Assembly: GCA_019636335.1 (NCBI GenBank) | Contig: JAHBXR010000018.1 | Span: 82,874 to 146,873, forward strand | Reading direction: 5' to 3' | Length of the DNA stretch: 64,000 nt | Origin: Pirellulales bacterium | GTDB lineage: Bacteria > Planctomycetota > Planctomycetia > Pirellulales > JAEUIK01 | Shown here: piece by piece, positions 25,693-34,044 of the stretch | Position numbering within the stretch: the stretch's first letter is position 1 | Layout of the letters: each line of letters starts with the position of its first letter | Translations under genes and position numbers: made by a program | Notes under the pieces: model-generated | The model's input: only the letters and a program-made list of their open reading frames with translations | What the model was told of the DNA's origin: nothing | Database searches by the model: none

Positions 25693-26058
25693 TCACGCCC
25701 AGAGACGTCGTGGTGAGCCGGCTAGAAGTTCGTGCATCGTCTGTTGCACCATGCCGTCAAAGGTCGCTTGATCCACGGCCTGCGCCTCGAGCGCAGACGT
25801 ACCCTGTGCCAGTCCTACCAGTCGCCTGGCTTTCGACAGGGCCTGCTGCTCGCGCATCTCGGATGCGGCTGTCGTCGAGAACTGAGCCGCCATGCCCAGC
25901 GCATCAGCCACGGCAATCACGTTGCCGAAACTGTGGTGAGTCAGCTCTCCGTGGAGCATACGCTTGAGGGTCGGCTGGGAGACGCCGCTCCGTTGGGCAA
26001 GCGTAGCGAAGCTCAGCCCGAGCTGCCGGCGGCGTGCTTCGAAGTCAGTGCCATCCAT
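25693..26058 (-). CDS. HTH protein, mobile mystery protein A type
   Basis: 121 residues from ATG 26058 (TTG 26073 also in frame). A lambda-repressor-like helix-turn-helix (LSFATLAQRSGVSQPTLKRMLHGE) is followed by AVADALGM and a helical region ending AGSPRRLWA, the end typical of mobile mystery A proteins. These are found beside Fic proteins on mobile or patchily distributed loci. It probably represses the pair by binding the palindrome at 26098-26117 in its own promoter region. Confidence 0.75.
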   Translation of the reverse strand: MDGTDFEARRRQLGLSFATLAQRSGVSQPTLKRMLHGELTHHSFGNVIAVADALGMAAQFSTTAASEMREQQALSKARRLVGLAQGTSALEAQAVDQATFDGMVQQTMHELLAGSPRRLWA

Positions 26059-26097
26059 AGAATAATAGATCAATAAAGATACAGATTTAAAACTTTT

Positions 26098-26117
26098 TAG
26101 TATCGTTTATGATACTA
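26098..26117. promoter_or_regulatory. TAGTATC/GATACTA palindrome, candidate operator of the HTH-Fic pair
   Basis: A perfect 7-bp inverted repeat with a 6-bp spacer, 40-60 nt upstream of the HTH start in AT-rich DNA unlike its surroundings. The position fits autoregulation by the encoded HTH protein. Confidence 0.6.
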
Positions 26118-26189
26118 TTTTTAAAGAGGCTGTCAACACGTAAGCCATGATGGAAAAAGGCTTAGAGGGTACTGAAACTCGGGTTAGGG

Positions 26190-26241
26190 TTGACAAATCG
26201 CACTGAGGTTCAAAAAATAATTTTTGGATATCAAAAATAAT
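26190..26241 (+). promoter_or_regulatory. Promoter and candidate metal-responsive site of the ABC transporter genes
   Basis: TTGACA at 26190-26195 is a perfect -35 box; AATAAT at 26216-26221 is a possible -10 with long (20 nt) spacing. Over and after it are two TCAAAAA(A)TAATT direct repeats (26210-26222, 26230-26241), the first within CAAAAAATAATTTTTG, a near-palindrome. A Mn- or Zn-dependent repressor of DtxR or Fur type could bind here. Confidence 0.45.
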
Positions 26242-26271
26242 TGGCGTTTCCCCGCTTGCGAACGGACTTCT

Positions 26272-27282
26272 ATGGGTAGCCGAATCTCATTTCAAATCGT
26301 ATTGCTCCTCTGCGTCGCGGTCCTCTCTTTCTTCACCGGTTGTGAAGCCTCGACCGATTCCACTTCTAAAACTCGGGTGGCCAAGGAGGGGGCTTACTCG
26401 ATCGTCACCACCTGTGGCATGGTGACCGACATCGTTCGTAACGTGGCCGGAGATCGTGCGCAGGTCGTGGGGATCATGGGCGAGGGGGTCGATCCGCACC
26501 TTTACAAGCCGACGCGCGGCGACGTGAAAAAGCTCATGGATGCCGACGTCGTTTTCTACTCCGGGCTGATGCTCGAAGGGCGGATGGGAGACACGTTCGC
26601 CAAGGTGGCACGCTCGGGCAAGCCGGTGTTCGCCGTTACCGAGGGGATCGACGAGACCTACCTGCGCGAGCCACCGGAGTTTGCCGGGCACTGGGATCCG
26701 CACGTCTGGATGGACGTGGCGGCCTGGAGCAAGGCCGTGGAGTACATCGCCGAGATGCTAGCCCAATACGATCCGGCCCATGCCGACGAGTATCGCCAGC
26801 GAGCGGCCGCTTATCAGGCCGAGTTGAAACAGCTCGACGACTACACGCGCCAGGTGATCGCCAGCGTGCCGGCAGCGCAGCGCTACCTGATCACGGCGCA
26901 CGACGCTTTCGGCTACTTCTCGCGAGCCTACGATATCCCGGTGCGCTCCGTGCAGGGGATCAGCACCGAGAGTGAGGCCGGCGTCGACGACATCAACGAG
27001 CTGGTCGATTTTCTCGTGGGCAATCAGGTGCCGGCCATCTTCGTCGAGTCGAGCGTCTCGCAAAAGAGCGTCGAGGCGGTGCGAGAAGGGGCCAGGAGCA
27101 AGGGGCACGACGTCAAGATCGGCGGTCAGCTCTACTCCGATGCCATGGGGCCGGCCGGCTCGTACGAAGGGACCTATCTCGGCATGATCGACCACAATGC
27201 CACGACGATTGCCCGCGCCCTGGGCGGCGAGGCCCCCGAGCGAGGCCTCCACGGAAAGCTCGCTCTCCCCGTTGTTCACTAA
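26272..27282 (+). CDS. Metal ABC transporter substrate-binding lipoprotein (cluster A-I, Mn-type ligands)
   Basis: 336 residues from ATG 26272. The signal peptide ends with lipobox FFTGC. The TroA/PsaA/ZnuA fold is recognisable: [29 protein letters not shown] (His), HWDPHVWMD (His), [14 protein letters not shown] (Glu) and [15 protein letters not shown] (Asp). A His-His-Glu-Asp set is typical of manganese or iron binders; zinc-specific ZnuA proteins use three His and a His-rich loop, absent here. The ATPase gene follows; no permease gene is adjacent. Confidence 0.9.
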   Translation: MGSRISFQIVLLLCVAVLSFFTGCEASTDSTSKTRVAKEGAYSIVTTCGMVTDIVRNVAGDRAQVVGIMGEGVDPHLYKPTRGDVKKLMDADVVFYSGLMLEGRMGDTFAKVARSGKPVFAVTEGIDETYLREPPEFAGHWDPHVWMDVAAWSKAVEYIAEMLAQYDPAHADEYRQRAAAYQAELKQLDDYTRQVIASVPAAQRYLITAHDAFGYFSRAYDIPVRSVQGISTESEAGVDDINELVDFLVGNQVPAIFVESSVSQKSVEAVREGARSKGHDVKIGGQLYSDAMGPAGSYEGTYLGMIDHNATTIARALGGEAPERGLHGKLALPVVH

Positions 27283-27400
27283 CCCATCGCTCGCCGACGA
27301 CTCTATGATGGCGCCCGACCGTTCGAATCCCGTCGCTCGGCCGGCTTCTTCGTGGAAGACCGTGGACGTGGAACGCCGGATTCGACAGCCCGAGGGCCGT

Positions 27401-28165
27401 ATGTCGGCGCCCCTTTCGATTCGAGATCTCACGGTGGCGTACCACCGCAAGCCCGTCTTGTGGGAGGTGGACTACACGTCTCCCGAGGGGAGCCTCGTGG
27501 CGGTGGTGGGGCCCAACGGTTCGGGCAAGACGACGCTGTTGAAGGCCGTGCTCGAGCTGGTTCCCCGCGTGTCGGGCGAAGTGCTTTTTTTCGGCGAGGC
27601 CTACCGCCACGTGCGCCAGCGCGTGGGCTACGTTCCGCAGCGCGAAACGGTGGACTGGGATTTTCCCGTCCACGCGCTGGATGTGGTGGCCATGGGGCTC
27701 TACCGTCAGATCGGCTGGTTTCGTCCCGTGACGAAGAAATATCGCGAACGTGCCTTGCACGCCCTGTCCCGAGTGGGCATGGCCGACTTCGCGCGGCGGC
27801 AGATCAGCCAACTCTCGGGGGGGCAGCAGCAACGCGTGTTTCTGGCGCGGGCGCTTGCGCAGGATGCGGATCTTTATTTCATGGACGAGCCGTTCGCCGC
27901 GGTCGATGCCACGACGGAGCAGGCGATCGTGGCGATTCTCGGCGAGCTGCGCGCGGCCGGCAAGACGGTGCTGGTCGTGCATCACGATTTGCCGACGGTG
28001 ACAGAGTACTTCGATCACGTCGTGCTGCTCAACATGCGCGTGGTGGCCGCCGGTCCCACGCGCGAGGTATTCACGGAAGAGAACCTACGTAAGGCCTACG
28101 GTGGCAAGCTCGCCCTGCTCGATCAGGTGGGGCAACAGTGGGGCCTGGGCCGCGGCGATACTTAA
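27401..28165 (+). CDS. Metal ABC transporter ATP-binding protein
   Basis: 254 residues from ATG 27401 (GAGGG 5 nt upstream; ATG 27305 is in frame). The motifs are Walker [11 protein letters not shown]-loop [13 protein letters not shown], signature LSGGQQQR, Walker [10 protein letters not shown] and switch His VVHHD. The YVPQR...VDWDFPV stretch is characteristic of Mn/Zn (ZnuC/MntB-like) importers, matching the binding protein upstream. The gene ends before a bidirectional terminator, so the expected transmembrane permease is not in this operon. Confidence 0.92.
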   Translation: MSAPLSIRDLTVAYHRKPVLWEVDYTSPEGSLVAVVGPNGSGKTTLLKAVLELVPRVSGEVLFFGEAYRHVRQRVGYVPQRETVDWDFPVHALDVVAMGLYRQIGWFRPVTKKYRERALHALSRVGMADFARRQISQLSGGQQQRVFLARALAQDADLYFMDEPFAAVDATTEQAIVAILGELRAAGKTVLVVHHDLPTVTEYFDHVVLLNMRVVAAGPTREVFTEENLRKAYGGKLALLDQVGQQWGLGRGDT

Positions 28166-28204
28166 GCCTTCTCGGGCGTGGCTGGTAAACGGCAAGCCTG
28201 CGCG

Positions 28205-28254
28205 CAAAAAACAAGCCCGAGCGAAGCCGGGCTTGTGTGGGTCGGTCGTTTTTT
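28205..28254. terminator. Bidirectional Rho-independent terminator
   Basis: ACAAGCCCG (28211-28219) pairs with CGGGCTTGT (28228-28236). On the minus strand the stem is followed directly by six T, a canonical terminator for the leftward gene ending at 28264. On the plus strand a T-run follows after about 12 nt (28249-28254), serving the ABC operon. Confidence 0.8.
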
Positions 28255-28263
28255 GACGAGGGG

Positions 28264-30087
28264 CTATAGTTCGGGCTGCCCTGCCACGCCGAACACGTTG
28301 ATGCCCGGCTCGATGTTGCCGCGGTCTTCGCGGAGTCGCGCGGCGGCACGATCCTGGCCAGCGCGCTTGGCATCGGACAGGCGCTCGGCGATTCGCCAGG
28401 GGGCATCGTCGCGGTTCAAGCGTGAGGCACGCTTGCCGAAGAGTTCGGTGGGGGCGTCTCCCTTGGTCGGGCCGAACAGGCCACGCTTGGCGTCCTTTCC
28501 GACCGAGGCGATTTCCGTACGGGGCGTGGTGGCGTCGAGCAGGTCGAGCGTGTTGCTGGCGATATCGACTCCCACCTGCAGTTCACCCTTGGTCAGCTTC
28601 TTTTGCTTGACGGCGCCGTTGCCGTCGTCGAAGCGAACCATGAGGGGATAGTCTCCCTTGTGTTGCTGTTTTTCGCCGGCGGCCAGTTTTTGCGGCTCTT
28701 CGTTGAGCACGTAGTGGAAGTCGATCGAGCTGGCCGAGTTGTCGATGGTGACGTCGTACGACTGGCGGTAGAGTTCCCAGGCCTTATCGCTCGCTTCAAA
28801 GGCGTAGGTGCCAGGCGAGAGGGTGTACCTGGCCTGCCCTTTGCTATCTCCCTTGTCGAACTCGACGACCCAGGTCGTGCCCGCGGCGAGGGGCTGCGAG
28901 AAGCCCGGCTTCATCGTGTACGAGCTGCCGTTGACCACGTAGTTCACTTCGACGTCGGCATTGTTCAGCAGCAACGTGCCGCTGGTGACGACCTTCGAGG
29001 TGGAGTCGGGGGCCGGGGTGCCTTCGATCGGTAGCCCTGACATTTCGGCAATACAGCCCGTCGTAATCGTGGGGCCGTCTTCCTCGGTGCTGCCCGAGAT
29101 GAGCACCATGCCCCCTCCCAGCGAGATGATGGTGCCCGGGGGGAGCGTGGGCAAGAGGGCAATCAGGTTGTCGTTGCCGGTGGGCAAGGTGGGATTGTCG
29201 GGTGTCGCCGCGATGAGCATTTGTTGAATGGTCGACGAGGTGCCGAGATCGGCGATCGTATTGTTGATCGCGTCGCTGTCGGCCTTCGAGAAGCCGAGCC
29301 GGTCGAACGCCGCGTCGAGATCGGCCAACTGCGTGGCGGTCAGCTTGCCATCGCGTGCCGCGTCGCGGGCGTCGTTCAGTTCTTTCCAGGCATCGGCCGC
29401 GTCGCGGGCGCCGGCGTCGAGCGGTGGCGTGAGCCCAGCCAGCGTCGCTTCCGAGGCGTTGCTCAGCCTGCCGTCGGTAATTTCGCGCGCGATGCGATCG
29501 GCTTCGGCCGGCGTAACTCCCGCTTTCTGCAGCTTATCCGAGAGTTGCGCTTCGGAGGCGAGCTTGTCTTCCAACTGGTCGAACTGCTCGTCCATTACCT
29601 CTTCGATCTGATCCTTGGCCGCCTCGAGCTCCTTTTTCGTCAGAGAGCGTCCTTCGGCGATGTTCTGATTCTTTTCAGGCTCGACCACCTTGGGGGGGAG
29701 CTTGTTCGGTTGCGGCGTGGCCGGTGGCGGAGGGGCCGCGGGACGCACCTGCACGGGGCGCGACGGTTCGTAGTAGTCGTAGTTGCGACGATTGCGCGGC
29801 GGTCGGTAATCGTCGTCGAAATTGTTATTGTTGTTATTGTTATTGTTCGATGGCTTCGGCAGCTTGCTCAAGCCGTCGAGGAGGCCGGGCAGCGTCTTGA
29901 TGATCGTGCTGCCGATGTCTTCCGATTCGTACCCGTCGTTGTAGTAATCGCGAGTGCGCTGCCCACCACGAGACTGCTGCTGGCGATTCTGATTGAAAAG
30001 CCCCTGCCCGAAGACCTCCTGGTCCAGGCTGGGGAGCGTCAGCAGGGCGACGATTGCCAAGCCGAAGGGGATTCGTGAGGTACGCAT
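28264..30087 (-). CDS. Large secreted protein with Asn-repeat and coiled-coil regions, unknown function
   Basis: 607 residues from ATG 30087, with AAGGAG 7 nt upstream. A signal peptide (about 1-27, FGLAIVALLTLPSL...VFGQ) is followed by Gln/Arg/Tyr-rich sequence, nine consecutive Asn (about 80-88), a Pro-rich stretch (PAAPPPPATPQP), then an acidic coiled-coil-prone region (KKELEAAKDQIEEVMDEQFDQLEDKL). Residues about 310-460 look beta-rich (GTIISLGGGMVLISGS; YVVNGSSYTMKPGFSQPL; GTYAFEASDKAWELYRQSYDVTI). The C-terminal basic region ends VFGVAGQPEL. I recognise no family; it probably belongs to planctomycete-specific envelope proteins. Confidence 0.7.
   Translation of the reverse strand: MRTSRIPFGLAIVALLTLPSLDQEVFGQGLFNQNRQQQSRGGQRTRDYYNDGYESEDIGSTIIKTLPGLLDGLSKLPKPSNNNNNNNNNFDDDYRPPRNRRNYDYYEPSRPVQVRPAAPPPPATPQPNKLPPKVVEPEKNQNIAEGRSLTKKELEAAKDQIEEVMDEQFDQLEDKLASEAQLSDKLQKAGVTPAEADRIAREITDGRLSNASEATLAGLTPPLDAGARDAADAWKELNDARDAARDGKLTATQLADLDAAFDRLGFSKADSDAINNTIADLGTSSTIQQMLIAATPDNPTLPTGNDNLIALLPTLPPGTIISLGGGMVLISGSTEEDGPTITTGCIAEMSGLPIEGTPAPDSTSKVVTSGTLLLNNADVEVNYVVNGSSYTMKPGFSQPLAAGTTWVVEFDKGDSKGQARYTLSPGTYAFEASDKAWELYRQSYDVTIDNSASSIDFHYVLNEEPQKLAAGEKQQHKGDYPLMVRFDDGNGAVKQKKLTKGELQVGVDIASNTLDLLDATTPRTEIASVGKDAKRGLFGPTKGDAPTELFGKRASRLNRDDAPWRIAERLSDAKRAGQDRAAARLREDRGNIEPGINVFGVAGQPEL
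29821..29847. repeat. In-frame ATT/GTT microsatellite coding nine Asn
   Basis: Nine triplets alternate AAC and AAT on the coding (minus) strand. The run is prone to slippage in steps of three, which would change the length of the Asn tract without breaking the frame. Confidence 0.8.
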
Positions 30088-30551
30088 CGTGGTACTCCTT
30101 GGTCAGCGCCTCGCGGAGGGCCGATCACGCTCACGGCTGCCCCCGAGACTTAGCTTTCGCATCGCGCCACTGCTCTCCGTCCGGTATCTCCCCGGAGTGC
30201 GACTTCCACACCCGGTCCCAACGAGACGCCTGCGTACTGGCAAACCGCGCGCCGCGAATTCGCGGCAACGGACGACACCGTGCTAAATCGCTAGAAAACA
30301 GTGATTTGCGTTTCTTGGGGCGAGACGCTCGGCCGAGCAAGCGACTCGCTGTTGTCGCGATTTCGCATCGTTGTCATCAATTCGATAGCACATCGCGCTC
30401 CCCGCCGACTACTTTGGGGGGGCGTGCGCCACGACACATTTCTACTCCAGCACGCTGCTGCTTTCCAGCAGAAAGTTAGCGGTCAGTAGTCAGGGGGCAG
30501 TGATTAGTGGTCAGGGGCAGAATTCAACAGAGAGTCTGGCTGTGTCTGGCG
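30088..30551. other. Intergenic region with tandem GGTCAGTAGTCAG repeats
   Basis: No gene recognised. It must hold the promoter of the leftward secreted-protein gene. At 30481-30520 lies GGTCAGTAGTCAGGGGGCAG followed by a degenerate copy (GATTAGTGGTCAGGGGCAG), a low-complexity repeat common between planctomycete genes. At 30455-30474 GCTGCTTTCCAGC makes a small hairpin. Confidence 0.5.
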
Positions 30552-31604
30552 TTAGCGTACGGTGCGCAGCGTGCCTGTATCGGGCGTGCTGTAGCCGGGC
30601 AATTCGCCGAGCAGTTTGCGGAAACGTGCCGACTCGACGACCTCGACGAGGGCCCGGATGCGTGGATCTTGTTCCGCGCCAGACGAATAGCAGAGATCGT
30701 AGGCCTCTTCGCGAATGCCGAGAAAATCGAGCCCTGCTTGCTGGCTCGTGAGGCGCAGGCAGACTCCGGCATCGGCGAGCCCCGCGCGAATTACCTCGGC
30801 CACCCCCTGGTGACTGCGCGCTTCGTGCCGCGGGGCCTTGCGATCTCCCAGGATCTCGTCGAGGCACTGGCGGGCTCCACTGCCCGCTTCTCGGCCGACC
30901 CAGCGCAGTCGTGAATCGACCGCCGAGCGAATCGACGTCACGCGCTGGCCGGGGGCCACGGCGAGCCCCTCTTGCCAACGGGCAAGGCGCAGCAGGCGGT
31001 AGCCCGAGCCGAGCGTTTCCTGCACGGCGGCGGCATTCCCCTCTTCGCCCGAGCGAGAAAGATGGACGCCAGCCACGTGAACGAGCCCCTGTTGCAGCAG
31101 TTGCAGTGCCAGGCGGCTAGAACGGGAAAGGACGAGCAGGCGAATCTGTTTCTGGGCGAGCTCGGCCGCCAGCAGGCTCACGGCCGGGTCGCAGCAGGCC
31201 AGCACCAGCGTGCGCTCGGCCAGCTCTCGCGGGCCGGGCGCGGGGAGATTTCCCTCGAAATAACCGTCGTGGGCCAGCAGCGAATCGCTGACCGCATCGC
31301 CAGGATAGAGCAGGCGGCGTCCGGCGATCTCGGCCTCCCAGTAGCGGCAGGGGGCGTCCGTCGGCTGCCAGGCCCAGGTGGGCGTGGCCGGCGATTCCTC
31401 GAGCTGAAACAGATCCTCGACTCGGCAGGCCAGCGCTTTCGCCAAGGCCAGGGCGCCGGCGGCGGAAGGGACCAGTCGTTCGGTCTCGATGGCGCTGATG
31501 CCGCTGCGCGAGAGCCCGCTGGCGCGGGCCAGCTCTTCCTGCGACCAGCCGCGAGCGAGCCGCGTGGCCTTCAGGCGGTTTTTGAGGGTCGGTTCTATTG
31601 ACAT
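30552..31604 (-). CDS. XRE-type HTH regulator fused to a periplasmic-binding (molybdate/substrate) domain
   Basis: 350 residues from ATG 31604 (ATG 31625 also in frame; no clear ribosome site). Residues about 8-65 form a Cro/CI helix-turn-helix (RLKATRLARGWSQEELARASGLSRSGISAIETE). Residues 90-340 follow a PBP-like fold (LACCDPAVSLLAAELAQ, LLQQGLVHVAGVHLSRSGEEGNAAAVQ, GLAVAPGQRVTSI, REAGSGARQCLDEIL, AGVCLRLTSQQAGLDFLGIREEAYDLCY). The same domain occurs in molybdate-related ModE-like and MerR-PBP regulators. It presumably senses a small ligand; no molybdenum genes are near. Confidence 0.8.
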   Translation of the reverse strand: MSIEPTLKNRLKATRLARGWSQEELARASGLSRSGISAIETERLVPSAAGALALAKALACRVEDLFQLEESPATPTWAWQPTDAPCRYWEAEIAGRRLLYPGDAVSDSLLAHDGYFEGNLPAPGPRELAERTLVLACCDPAVSLLAAELAQKQIRLLVLSRSSRLALQLLQQGLVHVAGVHLSRSGEEGNAAAVQETLGSGYRLLRLARWQEGLAVAPGQRVTSIRSAVDSRLRWVGREAGSGARQCLDEILGDRKAPRHEARSHQGVAEVIRAGLADAGVCLRLTSQQAGLDFLGIREEAYDLCYSSGAEQDPRIRALVEVVESARFRKLLGELPGYSTPDTGTLRTVR

Positions 31605-31811
31605 GATGCTATCGTGCAGAGACATTATCGTGCCGATGACGTGCATGCAGAGCGGTTGCACGTGGTGGCGTGGGCGCCATCCTATCCGTTCGCCGCCAGG
31701 GTCTCCAGAAGGAAACGCTCGTGAGTCGTAGACGTTCGTAGAGCGAGCAACTTTTTTTGCTCGTCGCTCCGTCACGGTTCACTCGAAGCCCTTTTTGGAG
31801 AGACCCGCATC

Positions 31812-32627
31812 ATGCACATACGCCACCTTTCCGCGGCCGCCTTCTTGGCGCTTATCGTACCGTTTGCCGTCTCGGCCGAGACGATTTCCCTGACACCCGA
31901 TAGAGACAATACGCTGATCGAGCAGACGAATCCGGCGAATCAACTCAGCAATGGGCAAGGAGACATCTTCTCCGGCCGTACGAATCAGGGAGCCGGCATC
32001 AGCATTCGTCGCGGCCTGATTTACTTCGATATCGATGCGAGCGCGATTCCCGACGGCGCGACGATTACCGGCGTCAAGCTTACGGTACGTGACATCATGG
32101 GATTGAATGGCGATCGCACGCACTCGTTGCGGCGCGTGTTGCAGGACTGGGGCGAGGGAACTTCCTTCTTCGCGGGCGGAGTCGGCGCCCCGGCGACCGA
32201 GGGGGACGCCACCTGGCTGTATACCTTCTACAATGCGACCAATCCCGCTCTGAGCCCTACTTGGGACACTCCTGGCGGGGACTTCAGTTCCACGGTCAGC
32301 GGCTCGACTCTCATCAGCGACGACTTCGGAGGTCTGCAGTTCTTCTCCTGGTCGAGTTCTACGCCTGGAAACGAACAGATGATTGCCGATGTGCAAAGTT
32401 GGTTGGATAATCCGGCGGCGAACTTCGGTTGGGCGATTCTCGGTGATGAGTCCGTTGGTCAGACGGCAAAGCGTCTGAACAGCAGTGAATCACCCACGTT
32501 CACGCCCCCCGGCGTGGCGCCAGTTCTGGAAGTGACCTACGTCGTGCCGGAGCCGAGCTCGTTCGTGCTCGCCGCGCTCGGCGCGATGCTGGGCCTGGCG
32601 ATCATGAGACGTCGCCGCTGCAACTAA
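31812..32627 (+). CDS. Secreted DNRLRE-domain protein with PEP-CTERM anchor
   Basis: 271 residues; GGAGAG lies about 9 nt before ATG 31812. Signal peptide 1-22 (LIVPFAVSAE). The mature domain starts SLTPDRDNTLIEQTNPANQLSNG..IFSGRTNQG and carries the DNRLRE-type beta-sandwich pattern (RRGLIYFDIDASAIPDGATITGVKLTV), seen in many planctomycete surface proteins and thought to bind carbohydrate. The C-terminus VPEPSSFVLAALGAMLGLAIMRRRR is a textbook PEP-CTERM sorting signal, processed by an exosortase. It is 13 nt upstream of a membrane protein gene. Confidence 0.88.
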   Translation: MHIRHLSAAAFLALIVPFAVSAETISLTPDRDNTLIEQTNPANQLSNGQGDIFSGRTNQGAGISIRRGLIYFDIDASAIPDGATITGVKLTVRDIMGLNGDRTHSLRRVLQDWGEGTSFFAGGVGAPATEGDATWLYTFYNATNPALSPTWDTPGGDFSSTVSGSTLISDDFGGLQFFSWSSSTPGNEQMIADVQSWLDNPAANFGWAILGDESVGQTAKRLNSSESPTFTPPGVAPVLEVTYVVPEPSSFVLAALGAMLGLAIMRRRRCN

Positions 32628-32640
32628 GGGAGGAACTTAC

Positions 32641-33258
32641 ATGGCCGCCTGGACGACGGTGAATGCCGAGTTGCTGGGGGCGCGGCGCTGGCGTGGCTTC
32701 GCGTCCTCCGCGGCGCGCGCGTCGGCCGCGGAAGTGGCCTGGCTGCTTGCGCTCGGCGGACTAGCCTCTTGTTTGCTCGCGCTGGTGCATGTGCGCGTGC
32801 CACTGCCGGGGCATGTGATTCTGCTGGCCGCGCTCCCCGTGGCGGCGGGGCTGGCGACGGTGCCGCGCAGTACATCGGGCACGATCGTATCGGCCGGCGG
32901 CGGTATCGGGGCGCTGCTGCTCGCCGCGGGGGGGGTGGGAGGAGGAGTGCAGAGCGCGGCGCTCGTGGGCCTGCTCGTGCTCGGTCCCGTGCTCGACCTG
33001 ATGCTGCGCGGGAATGTCGTCGGCTGGCGGCTCTATGCGAAGTTTCTGGCGGCTGGGGGGGTGGCCAATCTGGCCGCCTTCGCGGTGCGATTGCTCCTGG
33101 CGCTGGCGCAGATGGATCCGCCTGGCAGTCGGCCCTTTCTCAGCTTCTGGCCTGCGGCGCTGGCGAGCTTTCTCGCCTGCGGCGCCGTGGCTGGGTTGTT
33201 GAGCGCGGCGGTTTGCTTTCGTCCACCGATGGCGCGCTCGCGGTCGACGGCGAGTTGA
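32641..33258 (+). CDS. Polytopic membrane protein of unknown function
   Basis: 205 residues; GGGAGGAA ends 5 nt before ATG 32641. Five to six hydrophobic helices: LLALGGLASCLLALVHV, VILLAALPVAAGLATV, GGGIGALLLAAGGVGGG, AALVGLLVLGPVLDLML, GGVANLAAFAVRLLLAL and LASFLACGAVAGLLSAAVCF. The small, Gly/Ala-rich layout with an RWRGFA N-terminal basic part is reminiscent of ECF-type S components, but no ligand motif is identified. The close spacing to the PEP-CTERM gene may be accidental; 47 nt downstream is the TiaS-like gene. Confidence 0.65.
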   Translation: MAAWTTVNAELLGARRWRGFASSAARASAAEVAWLLALGGLASCLLALVHVRVPLPGHVILLAALPVAAGLATVPRSTSGTIVSAGGGIGALLLAAGGVGGGVQSAALVGLLVLGPVLDLMLRGNVVGWRLYAKFLAAGGVANLAAFAVRLLLALAQMDPPGSRPFLSFWPAALASFLACGAVAGLLSAAVCFRPPMARSRSTAS

Positions 33259-33305
33259 TCTTGCGCCGCTGATCGAGGAGCACGCGGCCATCCTTTGGCA
33301 GTGCC

Positions 33306-34028
33306 ATGATTTATCTCGGGATCGATGATACCGACATGCCCGACACACCGGGCACGAACAAGCTGTCGCAGCATTTGGCGCAGCTAGAATCGTCGCGCTA
33401 TCGCACCGAGTTGATCGTGCGGCACCAGTTGCTCGTCGATCCCCGCGTCCCTTGCACGAACAAGAATGGGTGCGCGGCGATGCTGCTGCGACCGCTCGTG
33501 AAGGAGCCGCTCGGCGCGCTGGCGGCGCGCCTCAGAGCAGCCATCCTCGACTGGATTCCCGCGGGGAGCGATCCGGGATTCTGTCTCACGCGCGACGTGC
33601 CGCGGGCGATCTCGCAGTTCGGTTTTCGCTGTCAGCGCGAGTTGGTTACGCAGGATGATGCGCGACGGCTGGCCGCGGAACATGGCCTGCACCTCGAAGG
33701 GCTCGCTGGGACACAGGGAGGGGTGATTGGCGCGCTGGCCGCCGTCGGGTTGGTGGCGAGTGGCAATGATGGCCGCGTCGTGTATCGCGGAGGCGAGGCG
33801 GCCGAGGCCTTCGAATGGGGCTTCGTGCGGCAGATCGACGAGTTGCTCGAGCGTGCCGTCGACGCGGTTATCCGCTTCGACAGTGGCGAGGAACTGTCGG
33901 CGGGCATGGTCGATCTCGGCAAGCGACTGCGGCCGAATTTGCGCAACGGCCGCATCGTGTTGTTCGTCGAGTCGAACGACTTGGGCACTCCCACGGCGCC
34001 GGTATGGACGGCCGTACGCGTCACGTGA
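33306..34028 (+). CDS. TiaS-like protein (archaeal tRNA-Ile2 agmatidine synthetase N-terminal homologue)
   Basis: 240 residues. The N-terminus [23 protein letters not shown] is the GIDDTD signature of the TiaS family, which in archaea conjugates agmatine to C34 of tRNA-Ile2. The segments [23 protein letters not shown] and the ending [23 protein letters not shown] fit the first two TiaS domains (about 240 of the archaeal 420 residues); the C-terminal OB and zinc-ribbon tRNA-binding parts are absent. Bacteria use TilS for that tRNA, so this short form probably does something else. Confidence 0.75.
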   Translation: MIYLGIDDTDMPDTPGTNKLSQHLAQLESSRYRTELIVRHQLLVDPRVPCTNKNGCAAMLLRPLVKEPLGALAARLRAAILDWIPAGSDPGFCLTRDVPRAISQFGFRCQRELVTQDDARRLAAEHGLHLEGLAGTQGGVIGALAAVGLVASGNDGRVVYRGGEAAEAFEWGFVRQIDELLERAVDAVIRFDSGEELSAGMVDLGKRLRPNLRNGRIVLFVESNDLGTPTAPVWTAVRVT

Positions 34029-34044
34029 AAGAAGGGCTCGAGCC

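Noticed and set aside
25085..26117. Fic/HTH pair as part of a prophage or integrative element
   Set aside because: No integrase, phage structural gene or attachment-site duplication is seen nearby; only the pair itself hints at transfer.
27315..27340. GTTCGAATCC string resembling a tRNA T-arm
   Set aside because: The flanking bases do not pair as a 5-bp T-stem and no acceptor or anticodon arm can be drawn around it; it lies just ahead of the ABC ATPase start.
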